Below are positions 24,687 through 33,403 of a stretch of DNA of 37,855 nt, piece after piece. Made by a program: the position numbers and the translations under genes. The notes beneath the pieces are model-generated. The model was given only the letters and a program-made list of their open reading frames with translations. It did no database searches and was not told where the DNA came from. The stretch comes from Verrucomicrobiota bacterium. Lineage in GTDB: Bacteria > Verrucomicrobiota > Verrucomicrobiia > Limisphaerales > CAIMTB01. The stretch spans positions 1-37,855 of the forward strand of contig CAUJJW010000191.1 of assembly GCA_963205105.1 (NCBI GenBank), written 5' to 3'. Within the stretch, counting starts at the first letter, position 1, and every line of letters starts with the position of its first letter.

Positions 24687-26291
24687 TTAGGATGAAGGGT
24701 TGAGGGTGATACCGAGGAGAAAGGGCGAGGCGCCGGAACCCGGGTTGGCGCGGAGCTGGAGGGATTCGAGACCCTGAGTGCGCGCCTGCGCGGGGAGATC
24801 GAGGGACAGGACGTACAAATGCGCGGCGCCGGAGGACCTGGGATCCACGTGCACCACCTGGGGCATGGTGCGTTGAAGCGTCGCGCGGAACGTTTCGCGG
24901 CGGTCGGTGGAAGCGGAGACCTGGAGCGGTCCCGCCAAGGCGGTGTTCAGGTCGTGGAGCAGTTGGTCACGCAGGCTCGAGGGCAGGGCGGTGGTGGGGA
25001 CCCAGCGCAACAGGTCCGATCGGGTCGACGCGCTGAGATGATCCCGCAGCAGGCGCAGGTCGTGGGACGCGGCATCTTTCAGCGCCTGCGCCAGGGCTTG
25101 GGGATTCGTGATTTCGGAGCGAAACAAGGAGGGGGAATGAAACGCGGTGCCCGACCAGCCAAGGCGAAGGCTGGGTTCCGGAGCCTCGGACCGCCACCAG
25201 CCGGTATTCTGCCCCGATCGCAGAGGCACGGCGAATTCCGAGCCGCCGCGCAGGGTGATGACGAGATCGCCGACATGTTCGCCAGGTTGACCGCGGAAGG
25301 CGGTCGCATGAAGAACATGCATGGCGGAGGCTCGGACCCCCTGGAGAGGGAGCAGGCGCGAATGGCCTGGGAAGGCGGCGGTGGTGAATCCCTCGCCGGC
25401 GAGGTAGGAGGCCCATTCCACGGGGCGGCCGGTGACCTGGATCAACCTGCGTGCATCGAAGGCGATTGGGGCCAGTCGGGCACCGGCGTCCGTGGCATCG
25501 ACGAAGCGAGCCAGCGAGGAGCCTTGGGGCACTCCGTCGATCCAGGGTAAATCCGGATTGGCGTTGGCTGCCGGAGCGAGGTCGAGGTGGTGGGGACCGA
25601 GGTTGGCAGGGCGTGGTCGGCGGGTATCCCCGGCGGAACCGGGATGATGTGCGACCATCCACGGCATGGTGTAGGGCTCGGGGCGGATGTCGCGGAACTG
25701 CTCCTCCCAATAGAGGGCGCTTCGGTAGCGACGTCCGTCCGCCCCGATGTTCAGGCTGGTGGCGCCATGCGCACGGCAGCGAAGGATGGGCACCCATCCG
25801 CCAAGGTTGGTGCGCATGAGCGCCAACTTGGCGTCGCGCACCGTCAGATCGGGAAGTTCCCCCAGTTGGTTGGAGGGGATCCGGCCGGTGCCGAATTCGT
25901 AATGGTAGTTCGAATGCCGGTTGGCATCGGGAAACGAGCTGACGTGGGGTTCGTCCGGTGCGAAGCGGAAATTCCCGGTCTGATCCGCCACCGGACAACT
26001 CCAGGCCTCGGTATCCTCCAGGAATCCTTCCGATTGCAGGACCGAAAGCTCATCGGGCCACTGCATCGCACCGCCGTGTGCGCGCTGCCAGCGGCGGATC
26101 GCCTCGTAGATGCGGCCCATGCGGTCGAAGCAGAGAGATTCCGCTTCCGGCCCGACGGGATCGCGCGCTGCACGCGTGGCGACGCCAGCGAGAGGAGTCA
26201 GGGTGAGGGCGCGGAGAAAGGCGCGACGCCCCCACCCGGAGCGGTGCGCGTCACCCGGGCGTGCGTTGGATCTGGAGTCCTCGGTCGGCAT
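24687..26291 (-). CDS. Tat-type/pseudopilin-like secreted protein of unknown function
   Basis: The 534-aa protein has a twin-arginine-like leader: GRRAFLRAL with Arg22-Arg23, then a hydrophobic LTLTPLAGVA stretch. The next 80 residues read like the post-helix part of type II secretion G-type pseudopilins common in this phylum (DRMGRIYEAIRRWQRAHGG, then a PDEL, a FLED and a CPV segment, and a NFRF strand). The remaining 400 residues are beta-rich with repeated Arg/Pro/His segments and no catalytic motif I recognise. Its ATG overlaps the stop of the 163-aa gene by one base (TGATG), so translation is coupled. Export of a folded protein through Tat fits a cofactor-binding or pre-assembled partner. 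Function not assigned. Confidence 0.75.
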   Translation of the reverse strand: MPTEDSRSNARPGDAHRSGWGRRAFLRALTLTPLAGVATRAARDPVGPEAESLCFDRMGRIYEAIRRWQRAHGGAMQWPDELSVLQSEGFLEDTEAWSCPVADQTGNFRFAPDEPHVSSFPDANRHSNYHYEFGTGRIPSNQLGELPDLTVRDAKLALMRTNLGGWVPILRCRAHGATSLNIGADGRRYRSALYWEEQFRDIRPEPYTMPWMVAHHPGSAGDTRRPRPANLGPHHLDLAPAANANPDLPWIDGVPQGSSLARFVDATDAGARLAPIAFDARRLIQVTGRPVEWASYLAGEGFTTAAFPGHSRLLPLQGVRASAMHVLHATAFRGQPGEHVGDLVITLRGGSEFAVPLRSGQNTGWWRSEAPEPSLRLGWSGTAFHSPSLFRSEITNPQALAQALKDAASHDLRLLRDHLSASTRSDLLRWVPTTALPSSLRDQLLHDLNTALAGPLQVSASTDRRETFRATLQRTMPQVVHVDPRSSGAAHLYVLSLDLPAQARTQGLESLQLRANPGSGASPFLLGITLNPSS

Positions 26292-26782
26292 CAGGGTGTG
26301 CGCTTGGGCGGATTGGTGGAGTTATGGGATTCGGATTGTCCCGGTGTGTAGATGGAAAAGGCGCGGCTTCGCACAAAGACATCGGTGACGTAGCCGTCAT
26401 GCGAGACGCTGGCCTGGATCCAGGTGCTGGCGTCATTCGCCTCGGACTGCCATTTGAGGAAGACGTTGGCGTAATTCTGCAGGGCCTTGGTGTAGGCCAT
26501 GCGCGCCTGATCGGGGGGAACCCCAAGCGCGATGCCCTTCCGGTAGGCGAACAGGGCCGAGTTGATGCGGGCGATGGCGCAAACCACATCCCACACAAAA
26601 TCCTGAAAGTCCGTTGCGGGCGCGTCATCGCCGTCCTCGACAGGGTAGGCCACGGGGCCCCCGATGCGGGACGGCGGAGGATGCGCCGGGTTTTCGAGGG
26701 GGTAGTCTTCAGGAGGCTGGCATGGGGGCAGCCACAAGTTGGGCTTCTTCGGATCGGGAACTCGGCAGTAGTCGGTGCTCAT
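26291..26782 (-). CDS. unknown 163-aa protein in sigma-kinase operon
   Basis: The 163-aa protein has a Pro-rich N-terminal third (residues about 8-50, with PPEDYPLENPAHPPPSR). A helical middle follows (about 60-130; DFVWDVVCAIARINSALFAYRKG), where Trp/Cys/Ala-rich helices could form a small bundle, then a short beta-like C-terminal part. No signal peptide. The start at ATG 26782 lies inside the last 74 nt of the GT9 gene in another frame; no later Met gives a reasonable protein, so the overlap appears real. The stop overlaps the next ATG by one base. No family is recognised. It is a candidate substrate or carrier of the two glycosyltransferases (inference). Confidence 0.7.
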   Translation of the reverse strand: MSTDYCRVPDPKKPNLWLPPCQPPEDYPLENPAHPPPSRIGGPVAYPVEDGDDAPATDFQDFVWDVVCAIARINSALFAYRKGIALGVPPDQARMAYTKALQNYANVFLKWQSEANDASTWIQASVSHDGYVTDVFVRSRAFSIYTPGQSESHNSTNPPKRTP

Positions 26783-27764
26783 GAGGATGTGGAATCGGGA
26801 TTGGGGGTGGCGTGGAAGAGTAGGATCGGATGGCGGCGATGACGGTCTCCGGGGTGATGAAGGCCATGCAGCGGGGCAGGCCTGCATCGGCATCAAAATC
26901 AACGCAGCGTTGGGATGGATCATCGTTGGCATGGCCGTCGCCGAGTGCCACGGACCTGACCTTCCAGCAGCCGCCGGAGGCACAGCAGGGGAGCATGCCG
27001 ATCGTGTGCAGGAAGCGATGCGACGGGTAGGCTTCCCAGTGCGCCGGCTCACGCCCTCCCGCCACGACCACACAGGGCAGGGCGCCCTGACTACCGACGC
27101 GTCGCGGCACTGCCGCGGCGAGATGCATCAGGCTGGTCACCGGGCACAACACGCCATCGGCGTGATGGATGAGCACCACCAAGTCGCGCAGGGAGGTCCT
27201 GCCCCGCAGGTCCACCGCGTGGCGCAGGAGCGGATGATAGTGGCCGGCTTCCCCGACCTGAATGAACTCGATCTCGTCCGACAGGGCATCGACCACCGCC
27301 TGCCAGCGACGACGGTGCCACCACTTGATGGTGAAGTCGTATTTGCCCCCGGCCGCGATGATCCATCGACGACGCCCTGAAGCCGACGGGTTGGGCAGCA
27401 AAGGGCAATGACGCCGTTCCTCGGGACTCAGGTGGAGGTCGCCCCGGAACTCCGTAGGTGAAAGTTCAATCCCAAGCTTCGATCCCAGGTCCTGCATGAA
27501 CCCGTGCAGAAAATGCCAGGGCTCCACGTTGGCGCGGTGAATCAATGGATAACTGCACCGGATCCGCATCACCTCCGGATCCTGGGTTGAAAGGGGTTGG
27601 ATCCAGGGATTGTGCCGCCACAGATCAGGACACGAGGTGCGGACGTCCGTGATGTACCGACCAGGGTACAGGCGGTGCAGGTCGCGCACCGTCGCGGTCA
27701 GCACGGTGATGTCGCCGGGCGAGAGGGCGCACTCAAGGATGAGTTTGCGGGGGTGAGGCGTCAC
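26709..27764 (-). CDS. GT9-type (heptosyltransferase-like) glycosyltransferase with cysteine cluster
   Basis: The 351-aa protein has the GT9 layout: an N-terminal Rossmann half (RKLILECALSPGDITVLTA, then DVRTSCPDLWRHNPWI) and a C-terminal nucleotide-sugar half. The latter includes IIAAGGKYDFTIKWWH, the QVGEAG and DLRGRTSLRDLVVLIHHAD segments, and CPVTSLMHLAAAVP. The latter two are the donor-site signature of ADP-heptose:LPS heptosyltransferases. An extra region carries Cys260, Cys261, Cys266, Cys287 and Cys299 (LPCCASGGCWK, RCVDFDA, PRCMAF), a possible zinc site not seen in classical WaaF/WaaC. The start is GTG 27764, which overlaps the upstream stop as GTGA; a longer open frame to 28016 is unlikely. 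The acceptor may be a protein rather than LPS, given the operon. Confidence 0.82.
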   Translation of the reverse strand: MTPHPRKLILECALSPGDITVLTATVRDLHRLYPGRYITDVRTSCPDLWRHNPWIQPLSTQDPEVMRIRCSYPLIHRANVEPWHFLHGFMQDLGSKLGIELSPTEFRGDLHLSPEERRHCPLLPNPSASGRRRWIIAAGGKYDFTIKWWHRRRWQAVVDALSDEIEFIQVGEAGHYHPLLRHAVDLRGRTSLRDLVVLIHHADGVLCPVTSLMHLAAAVPRRVGSQGALPCVVVAGGREPAHWEAYPSHRFLHTIGMLPCCASGGCWKVRSVALGDGHANDDPSQRCVDFDADAGLPRCMAFITPETVIAAIRSYSSTPPPIPIPHPHEHRLLPSSRSEEAQLVAAPMPAS

Positions 27765-28312
27765 AGGGCGTTGGTGGGGCGATCGACGATTCGCTGAAGT
27801 CCGAGATCGGCGAGAACCTGTTCGATGGGAATGCCCGGGATCTGGGCGACGCTCCGGGTTTCTTCCGGTTCCGGGAGGGCAATCTTCACGCGCGCCTCCT
27901 GCGGGTGCAGGCGCCGGTGGTTCTCGGCCACCCTGGAGCGCACGTGCTGAAAGCGAAGGTTGACGGCGAGGGTTCCCACCATGTCGGGTTCCGCGTCGAA
28001 GCCCATGGGAGCGCATTGGTCTTCCAGGCGGTCACGGAACGCAATGGCCTGCCGGACAAGGGCGGCCAGTTCGCGCACGTGCGGTTCAGCCTGTGCCGAT
28101 GGAGTGTTCCAGGACGCAAGTTCTGCGTGCAGCCGATTGAGATGATAATAGGCAGCCAGGAAATCCAGCTTCTGGCGGTCGATGGGATCGGTGCTGCCGG
28201 CAACGGGCCATGCTCCGCCATCGCACCGCGGCATGAGGGCCTCGACGACGCCGGCGTGGGCGCTACGCGGGTCGGCGACGAATTCTTCAAACGTGGCGGG
28301 CATGTCGGGCAT
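27761..28312 (-). CDS. unknown 183-aa protein following the dual kinase
   Basis: The 183-aa soluble protein has no signal peptide, membrane helix or recognised motif. It is predicted mostly helical (about 45-140), with a C-terminal IPGIPIEQVLADLGLQRIV segment that looks like a small helical hairpin. It starts 15 nt after the kinase stop, with a second possible ATG three codons in, and its TGA overlaps the GTG of the GT9 gene (GTGA). Its position between a kinase and a glycosyltransferase suggests an adaptor, a phospho-target or a scaffold for the modifying enzymes; nothing in the sequence itself proves a role. Confidence 0.7.
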   Translation of the reverse strand: MPDMPATFEEFVADPRSAHAGVVEALMPRCDGGAWPVAGSTDPIDRQKLDFLAAYYHLNRLHAELASWNTPSAQAEPHVRELAALVRQAIAFRDRLEDQCAPMGFDAEPDMVGTLAVNLRFQHVRSRVAENHRRLHPQEARVKIALPEPEETRSVAQIPGIPIEQVLADLGLQRIVDRPTNAL

Positions 28313-28327
28313 GGGTGGCTCCGTAGT

Positions 28328-31300
28328 TTAAGGCGTGGATTCCTGGTGGGCAGGGACAGGGGACGTGCGAGCCAGTGAACGTAGCCCGTCGGGAAGGCAA
28401 CGGACCTGGTCGAGTTGATGGATCAGTTCGGCGATGTTCCAGAGGTGCAGTTGGCGTCCATCGGCGATCGCGCCGAGCCAGGGTGCGCCGCCAGCGAACC
28501 GGACGCGTGTGTAGGTTCCGCTTTGAGTGGTCCCGAGGCTGATTCCCGGACGCCAGACCAGGAGGCCATCCACCTCATCAATCGTTCCCAGGTGGATTCC
28601 GTCGTCCATCACGGCCGCCGCGAGGCGTCCTCCCGGCGCAATCGTCAGCTCGAGTGCATCCCTCAGGAGCAAATGGCGCTTGGCGGGCAGGACCGAGGGC
28701 TCCTCCGGGATCTCCAGGGCCCAGGCTCCGCGGTTGGGTCCGGCGATGCAGCACCAGCGCGAACTGAACCAGGCCACGGATTGCGCACTCTCGGCCAGCC
28801 GTCGCGTGACGCCTTGGATGCCCTGCCAGAGGTGGGCCTCCTGCCCCTGGTCCACCCAGGCGAGGTGTCGGCCATCTGGCGAGAACTCCAATCCGTTGAC
28901 CTGTGCGCCGCCATGGTTGACCTGAGCAACCGTCTGCCGGGAACCATGGCTGAGGATACAGACCCGGACCGAACCGGCGCGTGCCATGGCGGCGCGATCA
29001 CCATACGGTCCAAGGGCGATGCGGTATCCTGCTTCCCGGAGCTCCGTCGAGAGTTCCGGCAGCCAGGGCTCGGCAGTTCCGGTTTCGCCGGACCCGTGGG
29101 GAGTCCACGACAGCACCTGGTTGGTGGACCGGGAGGAAATGAGTACGCGATCCGCATCCAGGAATCGAACCCCCTTCGTGCGCGAGGTGGGCCCCAGCTG
29201 ATAACGGGGCGGCAATCCTGGTTCGAACAAGGCCACGGCCCCCATGCCGCCACATGCGAACCGGAGGCCATCCGGGGAAACATCGAAGTCTTCAATGACC
29301 CCCACCAATGGAACGGTGGCTTGAACACTGACACGGCTCGCGCGGCGCGACACCACGCGAATCCCGCCATCGGCCGAATACAGCACCACACCCCCCGTGG
29401 GATTCGTCCACAACGACACCAGCGTCGACTCACCCGGCATCGGAGTCGCCGGCGTTCCCATGCGCAGATCGAAGACGAACAAACGCCCCGCCTCATCGAG
29501 GGCCAGGACGAAGTTCCGATCCGCCGTATGCGCCAACCGGCTCCACAATCGTGCTTTCCCCAACTGCGCCGATGCCATTGCGGGATACCGGGCGAGAGGC
29601 TCATCCAGGACGCGAAGCTCGGCGCGGTCGTCGGGAACCCGCCAGCGATGCAGCTGGCCACCGGAGGGGGCGGTGATGAATTCAGAGGAGGAAATCCAGG
29701 TCGCGGCGTGGACGGCTTCGGAATGGTAGGCGGTAGCAACGAGGGCGCCCGACTCGACATCCCAGACATGGACGTGCAGTGAATTCAGGTTCCAATCGAG
29801 CAGCAGCTTCCCGTCGGCGGTGAAGGCCAACCCATCCGGCGCCCGTGAGTAGGGGAAGGCGTTGGTCCTCTGAAGGAGCCTCCCCGTATGGCTGTCCCCC
29901 AGGTCACGCAGTTCAATGGCTCCGAGCCCCTCGGGAAGGAGGGGGCCTGACAGCGCCCGTCCCGCGGCGAGCCGCATGCCCTGCGGATGCCAGGCGAGGG
30001 CAGAAACCCGCGTGGGAAAACTCAGGACCCGCTCCGAAGCGTCGGGGGATTCGCCCAGAATACGGACCACGGTGTTTGTGGCGACCGCGCCGAGGCGGGT
30101 TTGTGGAGCCAGGGCAAGAATGGGCTGCGGATCGTTGGACGTTTGCAGCACGAGACGCGCATGTCCTCCGTCTGGATGGAGTAGCTGCACCTCATTTCCG
30201 GCCCATCGGAGGACGGTGCCGGAGGCGGGATCACCGACGGCACGGACCACGTTGGCGGAAGCGGCGTTGCGGGGCGCTTGATCCTCAACCTCCCAGCCCG
30301 GCGACTCCAGCAAACGCATGTAGGCGTCCGCCAGGGCGCGTCGATCACCATCGGGTCGTGGCTTGGCGGCGGTGAGGGGAGACAGCATGTCGCGCGCCAT
30401 GCGCAGCGAGTCCAGGCCGGGGTTTCTCGCGAGCCCTTCGAGCCGGCTGATGGCCTCGGAAAGTTCGAGACGCTCGGCTTCGGCGTTGGCGCGCGCCACT
30501 TCTCGGGACTGCAGCCAGGCGTAGGTTCCGATGCTGACCAGCAGCGCCAGGATGAGTGCCGCCTGCAAGGCGGTACGAACCACGCCCCGCCGGTACGCAG
30601 CCCTTTCGCGGGCGGAGAGCTCTTCGCGCCGACGGCGTTCCGCTTCACGCCGGGCGGGAAGGGCTCGCAGACTGGCGGCAAGTTCGCCGGCGCTGGACCA
30701 TCGACGTTCGGGCGCTCCCGCCAGGCAGCGCTGGAGATCGTCTCGCAACAGGGGCTCACTCACCCGGCTGGCCCATTCGGCGGGATCCAGTGCCGCATTC
30801 AGGTTCCCCACGGTCAGCTGCCAAAGCACCACCCCCAGGCTGTAAAGATCCGAGCGCGCCGTTGCGGGCTGACCCTCCAGCACTTCGGGCGCCAGATACA
30901 GGAGAGTCCCCGCGAGTTCGGAGCGTTGCAGCCCGCTGACCGACCGCGTGAACCCGTATCGAGGCATGCCCATGTGCAGGCGGTCCATCAGCAGCTGGCC
31001 CAGCCCAAAGTCCGCGATGATCACGTGGAGTGCCGCACCCTTCGACATGAGATCGCCACTTTGGATCAGGAGGTTTGCGGGCTTCACATCGCGGTGCAGA
31101 ATGCCCGCCTCATGCGCGCTTTGTAGTGCTTCCGCCGCCTGAACGATCACTTCCAGCCGCACTTCCAGGGGCACCGAGTCGAGTCCCTCCGGATACGACG
31201 CGGCCCAGGTCACGAGATCGCACGCCTCCTGATGATCCATCATCAGGTACCAGGGTGGCTCGTCGAGGGACACCTCGTGGAGTTGCACGAAATGCGGGTT

Positions 31301-32584
31301 GCGCCCGATCCGTTCCTTGAGGAGCCGGAACAGGGTGAACTCACGTTTGAGTGTTCGAGCCTTTTCCTCCGTGGCGCAGAACTTAAAAACCCGTCGCTCC
31401 CGCAGGTCGAGATGAGTGCCCAACCAAACCTCACCCGTGCCCCCTTCACCCAGCTTCTCGGCGAGACACCAGCGGGTCCCGGGAACCAGGGCGCCGATCG
31501 CTGGCATCCATCGTGGCGGCGTCGCTCCTGAAGCCTGTCCAGGGGCGCTTTGCAGGTCCACGGCGACGCGGGCCAGGGCGCGCCCGAGGGAGGCCACGGA
31601 ATAGAATCGTTCCGCGGGATCCCGGCGCGTGGCCTGAGCAACGATCTCATCCAGTTCCATCGAACATCCCGGTAGCACCGAGCCAAGCCGTGGGATCGGC
31701 TCTTCCAGGATCGCGCGCCGCAGGTCGGCAAACGTCGCCTCCGGCGGCATATCCACCAGCCGCCGGCCGGTCAGAATCTCAAACAGCACAGCCCCCAAGG
31801 CATAAACATCGACGCTCTCGCCGCTGCGGAAGTCGCGATCGCGCCCGGTGAACTGCTCGGGCGCGGCATACTGCGGCGTGCCGATGAAGCCGGAGACTTC
31901 CTCCGCCTCCTCGCGCCCGACGAGTCGCGCGATGCCGAAGTCGAGCACCACCGGGCGCCCGTCCCGGCGAATCAGAATATTGGCCGGCTTGAGATCGCGA
32001 TGAACGATGCGCCGGTCGTGGGCGGACTGGACCGCCTCGCACACGGAGACCAAGGCAGTCAGCAGGGTTTGAAGGTTCCCGCGATGTTCCCTGGCCCAAA
32101 CCCCCAGGGGCCATCCTTCCACCAGTTCCATCACGTAATACGGGATCTCCCGTGACGCCTCGTCCGCGTGCAGGCCCGCGTCGAAGATTCGCACCACGCC
32201 GGGATGGTCGAGTTGTCCCAGGAGGCGCACCTCGTGATGGAAGCGGCGGCTGATGGCCGGTGAGACGAAGGCCGGGTGAATCAGCTTGACCGCCACGTCG
32301 CGTCCGACGGTGTCCTGTTGGGCGCGCCACACCACCCCCATGCCGCCGGCTCCCAGGTGCTCCTTGAGCGTGTACTTGCCGCCTACCTTCGATCCGGGTT
32401 TAAGGGTCGGCGCGGAATGGCGGGGCAGTGCACGCCAGGCCTCCAACAGCGTCAGAACCGAACGGGGTTCACCACCGGCTTCCAGTTCCGCAAGACGCGC
32501 CTCCGCCTGCCCGGGAGTCAGACGATCGAGCTCGGCAGCGATCGACTCCACGCGGCACCAATGCGCCTCGCCCGGCAGCTTCAT
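28328..32584 (-). CDS. tandem dual Ser/Thr protein kinase with membrane span and WD-like propeller
   Basis: The 1418-aa protein has two complete Hanks-type kinase domains. Kinase 1 (about 70-340): LGAGGMGVVW loop, VAVK Lys100, HRDLKPAN (Asp197), DFG (Asp215), GTPQYAAPEQF. Kinase 2 (about 372-645): LGEGGTGEVW, Lys401 in RVFKF, HRDVKPAN (Asp499), DFGLG (Asp525), GTLLYLAPEVL. A basic juxtamembrane stretch precedes one transmembrane helix (about 671-689). The remaining 700 residues form WD40-like blades (VSALAWHPQGMRLAAG, VNGLEFSPDGRHLAWVD) ending in LHLWNI, presumably outside the cytoplasm. Its ATG overlaps the sigma-factor stop (ATGA). By analogy with kinase-linked ECF systems, the kinase may control the sigma factor by phosphorylation in response to a signal sensed by the propeller. 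Both kinase domains keep their catalytic residues. Confidence 0.92.
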   Translation of the reverse strand: MKLPGEAHWCRVESIAAELDRLTPGQAEARLAELEAGGEPRSVLTLLEAWRALPRHSAPTLKPGSKVGGKYTLKEHLGAGGMGVVWRAQQDTVGRDVAVKLIHPAFVSPAISRRFHHEVRLLGQLDHPGVVRIFDAGLHADEASREIPYYVMELVEGWPLGVWAREHRGNLQTLLTALVSVCEAVQSAHDRRIVHRDLKPANILIRRDGRPVVLDFGIARLVGREEAEEVSGFIGTPQYAAPEQFTGRDRDFRSGESVDVYALGAVLFEILTGRRLVDMPPEATFADLRRAILEEPIPRLGSVLPGCSMELDEIVAQATRRDPAERFYSVASLGRALARVAVDLQSAPGQASGATPPRWMPAIGALVPGTRWCLAEKLGEGGTGEVWLGTHLDLRERRVFKFCATEEKARTLKREFTLFRLLKERIGRNPHFVQLHEVSLDEPPWYLMMDHQEACDLVTWAASYPEGLDSVPLEVRLEVIVQAAEALQSAHEAGILHRDVKPANLLIQSGDLMSKGAALHVIIADFGLGQLLMDRLHMGMPRYGFTRSVSGLQRSELAGTLLYLAPEVLEGQPATARSDLYSLGVVLWQLTVGNLNAALDPAEWASRVSEPLLRDDLQRCLAGAPERRWSSAGELAASLRALPARREAERRRREELSARERAAYRRGVVRTALQAALILALLVSIGTYAWLQSREVARANAEAERLELSEAISRLEGLARNPGLDSLRMARDMLSPLTAAKPRPDGDRRALADAYMRLLESPGWEVEDQAPRNAASANVVRAVGDPASGTVLRWAGNEVQLLHPDGGHARLVLQTSNDPQPILALAPQTRLGAVATNTVVRILGESPDASERVLSFPTRVSALAWHPQGMRLAAGRALSGPLLPEGLGAIELRDLGDSHTGRLLQRTNAFPYSRAPDGLAFTADGKLLLDWNLNSLHVHVWDVESGALVATAYHSEAVHAATWISSSEFITAPSGGQLHRWRVPDDRAELRVLDEPLARYPAMASAQLGKARLWSRLAHTADRNFVLALDEAGRLFVFDLRMGTPATPMPGESTLVSLWTNPTGGVVLYSADGGIRVVSRRASRVSVQATVPLVGVIEDFDVSPDGLRFACGGMGAVALFEPGLPPRYQLGPTSRTKGVRFLDADRVLISSRSTNQVLSWTPHGSGETGTAEPWLPELSTELREAGYRIALGPYGDRAAMARAGSVRVCILSHGSRQTVAQVNHGGAQVNGLEFSPDGRHLAWVDQGQEAHLWQGIQGVTRRLAESAQSVAWFSSRWCCIAGPNRGAWALEIPEEPSVLPAKRHLLLRDALELTIAPGGRLAAAVMDDGIHLGTIDEVDGLLVWRPGISLGTTQSGTYTRVRFAGGAPWLGAIADGRQLHLWNIAELIHQLDQVRCLPDGLRSLARTSPVPAHQESTP

Positions 32585-33159
32585 GGAATACTGCTCAGGC
32601 TGGTCTCTTCGATGAGCTTCCGCAGGAGCACACGCGCCTTGTTCAAATCGCGATCCACCGTCTTCTCACTCACACTCAGGAAGCGTGCTATTTCGGGTGC
32701 CGAATACCCGAAGTAATAGTGTTGCCGAACTACTTCGGAGAGCCGCGCATCGCCCGCCTCCAGGCGAGCAAGGGCCTCTTCCAGAATCAGAATGCGTTCC
32801 GGCCTCGACTCCGCTTCCGCCGGGAGGTCCAGGAAGACCCCTTCATCCGGCGGAAGGTACACCAAGTGTTCACGCCCTCGTGCGCGTCGACGGCGCGCGT
32901 GGTCCACGAGCGCATTCCGCATGGCCATCGACAACGCCGCGAAGAAATGCGCCCGGTTGGCCCACTGCATCGCCTCCCAATCCTGGTCCTTCAGCTTCAC
33001 GCGGCGGAGCGCCGACATGGCTAGAGCGGTGGGTGTGTAGGTGTGATGGCGCGATTCACAGCTCAACAGTCGCGCCGCCACCATGCGAAGCTCCCCCACC
33101 AGATCCCTCAAATCCTCCAGGGTGATGCTTTCCGTTGTGGTTTCCTCCGGGGTGAGCAT
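32581..33159 (-). CDS. ECF-type RNA polymerase sigma factor
   Basis: The 192-aa protein has a sigma-2 region (about 25-95) containing NRAHFFAALSMAMRNALVDHARRRR, the form typical of the ECF subgroup associated with Ser/Thr kinases in Planctomycetes and Verrucomicrobia. A linker follows, then a sigma-4 helix-turn-helix (about 140-180; FGYSAPEIARFLSVSEKTVDRDL). No anti-sigma gene is adjacent; the kinase gene overlaps its stop instead, so control by phosphorylation is likely. It heads a run of eight minus-strand genes with gaps under 30 nt and is divergent from the subtilase gene across a 244-bp spacer, which must hold its promoter. Confidence 0.92.
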   Translation of the reverse strand: MLTPEETTTESITLEDLRDLVGELRMVAARLLSCESRHHTYTPTALAMSALRRVKLKDQDWEAMQWANRAHFFAALSMAMRNALVDHARRRRARGREHLVYLPPDEGVFLDLPAEAESRPERILILEEALARLEAGDARLSEVVRQHYYFGYSAPEIARFLSVSEKTVDRDLNKARVLLRKLIEETSLSSIP

Positions 33160-33403
33160 GGGTCAGTTATTAGTTCGGATGCTCATGAGAGTTTGTGGAA
33201 ATGCTAGTCATATTTCGATTTTCCACGTCCTTCGCGCCGGAAGCATCCCTAAGCGGTGGGCGCGGAATACCACATCTTACTCCCGATGATCCCGGTGTCC
33301 CCGTCGCTGCGCGATCAGCGCCTGTACTGATGAGGCGCTTTCTCGATGCACGCTCCTCGCCGAGACGGCGCGGTCCCGCCGTCACCACGTCCCAGCCCTA
33401 CCC

